Shown: in pieces, positions 19,338 to 22,665 of the stretch
Layout of the letters: every line of letters starts with the position of its first letter
Numbering within the stretch: position 1 is the stretch's first letter
Source of the DNA: Anaerolineae bacterium
GTDB taxonomy: Bacteria > Chloroflexota > Anaerolineae > JACIWR01
DNA length: 22,665 bases
Direction: 5' to 3'
Assembly (NCBI GenBank): GCA_021162125.1
Contig: JAGGZG010000234.1
Location: 1-22,665, forward strand
Position numbers and translations under genes: made by a program
The notes under the pieces: model-generated
Database searches by the model: none
What the model was told of the DNA's origin: nothing
What the model saw: only the letters and a program-made list of their open reading frames with translations

Positions 19338-21020
19338 ACTCTCCACACGCACCAGCACGAAGATAGGAATCGTGCTCCGGTCGCGGATGACCTTCTCCTC
19401 CACGATGGTCTTTCCCTCGGCAGTGACCTCCGTCTCAAAAGCCTCGCGCCGCTGGAACACCGTCTCTTGTGGGCTGTGGAACACGTAGACGTTGTCCGGG
19501 TTCTGCAAAGTCTCCGCCACCCGGCGGCGAAAATCCTCTCCCGCTTCCCACTCGTAACCGAATATCTCCACCGGTTGCACCCGCCCCCGGGTCAGGATGC
19601 GCAATGGGGCATCAATGCCCCAATCCATGATCACCGGTTGGGTGATGCCCTCCTTCTCCAGGTAAGCGGCCAATTTGTAGATTGCGGCGGAGTGCGCCCC
19701 TGCGCCACCGCTGCGGGTCAACTCGTGGTGATATGCGCGGTCCACCCGCAGGTCAGTGCCTATCAGCAGCGCGGCGATGAGCACGATCAGCGCTAGGCCC
19801 AGGCTGATCTCCTGGGCCAGGTAGCTATCCCGCCTGGCGGGCACCAGCCGCCCCAGGTGCAGCCTGTCCAACCCCCCGCGTCGGGCCAGCAGATCGAGGG
19901 CCATGGCCACTGCCAGTGCCGGCCAGGGCATCAGGATGGCGAAATGGGTGAACCACAGGGCCGAGATGGTCACCGTACTGGCCACGATCACACAGCCGAT
20001 GACCACGAAGGGGAAAAAGGCACGTCGCCACTCGTCGCGGGCGCGGAGGACAACGACGAGCCCGGTGATTACCAGGGCACCGACGAGGGCCCACGGCCAG
20101 TAGCGGTCGTTGAAATTCCCTCCCAGATACCACAGGTGGTGGCTGCCCTCCAGTACGGCGCGGAAGCGCTGGATGCGCACCCGCAGATTCAGCGGCAGGT
20201 TGAGATTATCGGTATTGTAGTACGAGGAAGTCGCGTTGCCGGTCAGGGTGAGGATCGTGCCTTGTGTCTGAATGTTGAACAGGATGAGCGGGGCCATGCC
20301 CAGCAGGAAACACAATCCGGCCAGCAGTACCCGTTGCCACGTCAAGTGAAAGGGAAAGGGGGCCAGGCTGCGCTGGCGCAGGGCTTGCCACCAGCGATCG
20401 GCGTTCAGTACCACCAGAGCAACGATCAGCGCGCCGATAATCCACAGGAACAGAAACTTGGCGTACAGGCCCAACCCACACAGGAACGCCGCTGCGTACA
20501 GGTTACGGGCTGGCTGACCGCGCCACCAGCGCAGCGCATAGAGCACACAGGCCAGGGCGATGGGCGCGGTGACGTTGGTGACGAAGATGCCCTGCCGGCT
20601 CCAGAACACGAAGGAGGGCTGTACGGCCAGCAGCAGCGCGGCCACCACCCCGACGCGGGGATTGTACAGTTCGCGGCCCAGCCGGTAGAGGAGGAGCAGA
20701 GTCAGCACCCCGACCAGGATGGGCATCAGGCGAATGGCGAAGACGTTAATCCCCAGCAGGACGAAAAAAGGCAGTGTCAGGTAAGTGTTCAGCGCCCCGA
20801 TGTAGTCCATGACCATGATGGGGAACAGTCGCCCGCCCAGGTGGATGCCAGAATCACGGTGGGTTATCACCGGCTGTCCCAGGAGCAACTGCATGGCAGG
20901 CAGCACCTCGACGGCCTCGTCGTAGTGTAGGCCGGGCAGGGAAATCTGGTATAGGGTGAGGGTTAGAAAAGCGCCCAACCCCAGGAGGAGCAGGGCGACC
21001 TCAATAGCGCGCATTTTCAT
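19332..21020 (-). CDS. Membrane glycosyltransferase, GT39/ArnT-like (polyprenyl-phosphate sugar donor)
   Basis: About 562 residues. Around ten to twelve hydrophobic segments fill the first 420 residues, and a soluble domain of about 120 residues closes the protein. The first extracytoplasmic loop LPGLHYDEAVEVLPAMQLLL carries the Asp-Glu pair typical of PMT/ArnT-type GT-C enzymes. Further typical parts are GRLFPIMVMDYIGALNTYLT and LYRLGRELYNPRVGVVAALLLAVQP. It probably transfers a sugar from a lipid carrier to an extracytoplasmic acceptor. The ATG at 21020 (MKMRAIEVALLLLGLG) lies ten bases after the FecR-domain gene; the SD is weak (GAGG is far), so coupling to the upstream gene is likely. The stop lies in the heptamer repeat. 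Confidence 0.82.
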   Translation of the reverse strand: MKMRAIEVALLLLGLGAFLTLTLYQISLPGLHYDEAVEVLPAMQLLLGQPVITHRDSGIHLGGRLFPIMVMDYIGALNTYLTLPFFVLLGINVFAIRLMPILVGVLTLLLLYRLGRELYNPRVGVVAALLLAVQPSFVFWSRQGIFVTNVTAPIALACVLYALRWWRGQPARNLYAAAFLCGLGLYAKFLFLWIIGALIVALVVLNADRWWQALRQRSLAPFPFHLTWQRVLLAGLCFLLGMAPLILFNIQTQGTILTLTGNATSSYYNTDNLNLPLNLRVRIQRFRAVLEGSHHLWYLGGNFNDRYWPWALVGALVITGLVVVLRARDEWRRAFFPFVVIGCVIVASTVTISALWFTHFAILMPWPALAVAMALDLLARRGGLDRLHLGRLVPARRDSYLAQEISLGLALIVLIAALLIGTDLRVDRAYHHELTRSGGAGAHSAAIYKLAAYLEKEGITQPVIMDWGIDAPLRILTRGRVQPVEIFGYEWEAGEDFRRRVAETLQNPDNVYVFHSPQETVFQRREAFETEVTAEGKTIVEEKVIRDRSTIPIFVLVRVESE

Positions 21021-21030
21021 TATCTCAATC

Positions 21031-22230
21031 TCATTCCTCGGCCAGGAGCTCAACGTTGGAGACCATACTCTGGTAGTCCCAGCCGGAGGCGTAGATGCGA
21101 ATAGAGGTCAGATAGGCGGGGCGAGCATCCCCCAGCAACTCCATCAGATTTCCTGACTCGTAAGGATACCACACGTTCTGGGGGATGAGGTCTGCATCCC
21201 ACACCAGCAGGTCATCCACGTTCTGGTAATAAAAACCGTGGTGCCACTTCAGGTCGTTGTTGTGCACGTCCTTGTAATTCAGGAGGACGATGATCGGGCA
21301 TTCCGAGCTGCGCCATCCACACCCGGAGAGACTCTGCTTCAGCAGCCGGACATCGAGGCGGAGTTCCAGGTAGCTGAAGTCACGGACATCAAGCTCGATC
21401 ATCTGCTCGATCCCTGTCTCACCATGGTGGATGTTGCCGCCCTCACGGGTAAAGCGCACCGCCCGCCGGTCGTTATCGGCGATGATCTCCCACCGTCCAC
21501 CTTCCTCCTCAGCGTCATCTTTATGATCATATCTGAGCCAACCGACGTCCAGCGGCTCCTGGAAATCACCGTTGACGATGATGTTGCGCTTCGTGGGGAG
21601 TGGGCCGACCGGCGGCTGATCGGTGGCCACTGTAGCACGCTCTCCCTGCTTGAGAGTTACTGCTTGCCCCATGGCGCTCACCGTGGCCTGGCCCATTCGC
21701 GTGACGGCGATCTGAGTCTCCTCGCTGCTGACCTGGATTGAGTAGCTGCCTTCTTGCAAGTAGATCACAGCGTGAGGGGTGTGTACCTCGAAGTGGACCG
21801 GGCGAGCGATGGCCGGGGCTACCCCGATTCTCACTCGCCCGCCCTCCAGGTCAACCTCAATGGTATTTGGTGTGCTGCCCGCAGAGAAGCGCGGTGCGCG
21901 GATCGTGCGCAGGATGATCTGGGTGTTCTCGAAGAGGCGCAGCGTGCTGTCCTCGAAGAAGGCCAAAAAAGCGCCGGAGGTCGCATCGGTGATAACTTTG
22001 GCTCCCTCGGGAATATCGTCCTTGGGAGTGGTGACGGCGCTGGGCTCTTCTACGCCTGGCTCTAGGACGCGGATAGTGCCGTTGATGGGGGTCAACCGTG
22101 TAAATTGGGGACGAGTTGCACCCCGCACGTAGGTGCGAATGCCCAAAGGCACGCTCACGGCAATGGCGCAAAAGATGGCGAAAGCGGTGAGCAGCACCAT
22201 CCAGGCTAACCGCTCAGGATTCTCTCTCAT
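21031..22230 (-). CDS. FecR-domain membrane-anchored protein with C-terminal jelly-roll-like region
   Basis: 399 residues. A short N-tail is followed by a single membrane segment (about 9-31, WMVLLTAFAIFCAIAVSVPL), so the bulk is outside the membrane. Residues about 75-200 look like a FecR domain: IPEGAKVITDATSGAFLAFF, LRLFENTQIIL, VDLEGGRVRIGVAP, FEVHTPHAVIYLQEGSYSI, LKQGERATV. The C-terminal part (from NIIVNGDFQEPLDVGWLRYD) resembles a carbohydrate-binding or galactose-binding-like beta-sandwich ending LTSIRIYASGWDYQSMVSNV. The classical FecR partner (ECF sigma factor, TonB receptor) is absent, so this is more likely a surface scaffold than a signalling protein. ATG at 22230 has GAGGTG about eleven bases upstream. 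It sits 2 bp after the acylphosphatase gene. Confidence 0.8.
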   Translation of the reverse strand: MRENPERLAWMVLLTAFAIFCAIAVSVPLGIRTYVRGATRPQFTRLTPINGTIRVLEPGVEEPSAVTTPKDDIPEGAKVITDATSGAFLAFFEDSTLRLFENTQIILRTIRAPRFSAGSTPNTIEVDLEGGRVRIGVAPAIARPVHFEVHTPHAVIYLQEGSYSIQVSSEETQIAVTRMGQATVSAMGQAVTLKQGERATVATDQPPVGPLPTKRNIIVNGDFQEPLDVGWLRYDHKDDAEEEGGRWEIIADNDRRAVRFTREGGNIHHGETGIEQMIELDVRDFSYLELRLDVRLLKQSLSGCGWRSSECPIIVLLNYKDVHNNDLKWHHGFYYQNVDDLLVWDADLIPQNVWYPYESGNLMELLGDARPAYLTSIRIYASGWDYQSMVSNVELLAEE

Positions 22231-22232
22231 GT

Positions 22233-22511
22233 TCAGTAACGCACCTCAAATCGTCGGAATTCTCCCGTGGGTGCTTGCCATTGTACGTCCACCCGCTCCA
22301 CCCTTGCCCAGCGCGGGCCTCGGTGCAGGAAAGCTAACAACTGTTCGACGAGGGAGCGTTCCCCCTCGGCGACGACCTCCACCGTACCGTCCCATCGGTT
22401 GCGCACGTAACCCACCACACCCAACCGCCGGGCCTCGAGTGCGGTATAGTACCGGAAGTTGACCCCTTGTACGCGACCGTGTACCACGGCGTGCAAGCGC
22501 ACCTGTTCCAT
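22233..22511 (-). CDS. acyP: Acylphosphatase
   Basis: 92 residues, the usual length for this small enzyme that hydrolyses carboxyl-phosphate bonds such as acetyl phosphate. The signature VHGRVQGVNFRYYTALEARR has the phosphate-binding Arg, and GVVGYVRNRWDGTVEVVAEG has the catalytic Asn in the second motif. The C-terminus EFRRFEVRY is also typical. The ATG at 22511 is preceded by GGAGGTGA four bases upstream, an excellent SD. An in-frame upstream extension is serine-rich and not family-like. It is first in a minus-strand operon with the FecR and GT39 genes; their functional connection is not obvious. Confidence 0.95.
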   Translation of the reverse strand: MEQVRLHAVVHGRVQGVNFRYYTALEARRLGVVGYVRNRWDGTVEVVAEGERSLVEQLLAFLHRGPRWARVERVDVQWQAPTGEFRRFEVRY

Positions 22512-22545
22512 GCGATCACCTCCAGACATGCGCGGGACGTTACTA

Positions 22546-22644
22546 CTCAGGCCAGCGGTTGAAACCGCGCCTGAGGAGCTAAAGCTCAATGCTGCTAACT
22601 TTCTACATAATTCGTAATGCCAAGTCCGCGCTCTCTAGCGCGGA
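22546..22644. repeat. Cluster of three palindromic hairpins upstream of acyP
   Basis: Hairpin 1: CTCAGGC (22546-22552) with GCCTGAG (22569-22575), and inside it GCGGTT (22555-22560) with AACCGC (22563-22568), 13 bp with a CA bulge. Hairpin 2: GAGCT (22576-22580) with AGCTC (22583-22587). Hairpin 3: TCCGCGCT (22625-22632) with AGCGCGGA (22637-22644). The order and loop style recall dispersed palindromic intergenic repeats of the REP kind. I saw no second copy in this window. Positions 22645-22665 end the window without a recognisable gene. Confidence 0.6.
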
Positions 22645-22665
22645 AGGAGGTGGAACGGCGTTAGA

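Noticed and set aside
19857..20930. A 357-codon plus-strand frame opposite the GT39-type gene
   Set aside because: Gln/His/Gly-rich antisense shadow of a membrane protein; no recognisable motif.

Overview
The window looks like a chromosomal segment of a GC-rich bacterium, most likely a member of the Chloroflexota (Anaerolineae-like). This rests on protein character (a membrane sensor with a Chloroflexota-style 'NRGLVY...RLFFRQD' end, DUF4416, a Chloroflexota-type his gene order) and on intergenic heptamer repeats. It is an inference from sequence reading, not a database match. Start codons are a mix of ATG, GTG and TTG, and most genes have a clear Shine-Dalgarno (SD) sequence.

Layout. (1) Positions 1-4634, minus strand: a histidine operon read hisG-hisD-hisC-hisB-hisH, with hisH cut by the window edge. 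It starts from a near-consensus sigma70-type promoter. The first thing transcribed is a 28-codon leader peptide with five consecutive His codons, followed by an antiterminator/terminator pair just before hisG. This is a complete ribosome-mediated transcription attenuator, and its leader peptide appears to be leaderless. (2) 4751-6108, plus: a PDZ-containing multi-spanning membrane protein that resembles the sensory half of a histidine kinase but stops before any kinase domain. It ends at a perfect 17-bp inverted repeat shared with the convergent neighbour. (3) 6112-9585, minus: a SAM methyltransferase, a truncated 5'-nucleotidase-like metallophosphoesterase, an RmlC-like sugar epimerase and a secreted DUF4139 protein. 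(4) 9693-12960, plus: an M50 site-2 protease, an HD-domain protein, a TyrA-like dehydrogenase, a GIY-YIG endonuclease-like protein and a GT2 glycosyltransferase, tightly packed. (5) 13103-16644, plus: surface polysaccharide genes, namely a GT4 glycosyltransferase, an ABC-2 exporter permease (Wzm-like, without its ATPase nearby) and a Wzz-like chain-length protein. (6) 16722-19243, plus: rsgA, radC, a small unknown gene and a DUF4416 gene, overlapping or nearly so. (7) 19332-22511, minus: an acylphosphatase, a FecR-domain membrane-anchored protein and a GT39-type membrane glycosyltransferase.

The intergenic spaces carry several short tandem repeats with a 7-bp period (14384-14412, 15281-15308, 19224-19337), resembling the heptanucleotide STRR repeats known from cyanobacteria, plus strong hairpins (6068-6108, 13015-13056, 22546-22644). 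No gap between genes exceeds about 250 bp. I found no tRNA, rRNA, CRISPR array, insertion sequence or phage genes. The most noteworthy element is the his attenuator at 4455-4634.
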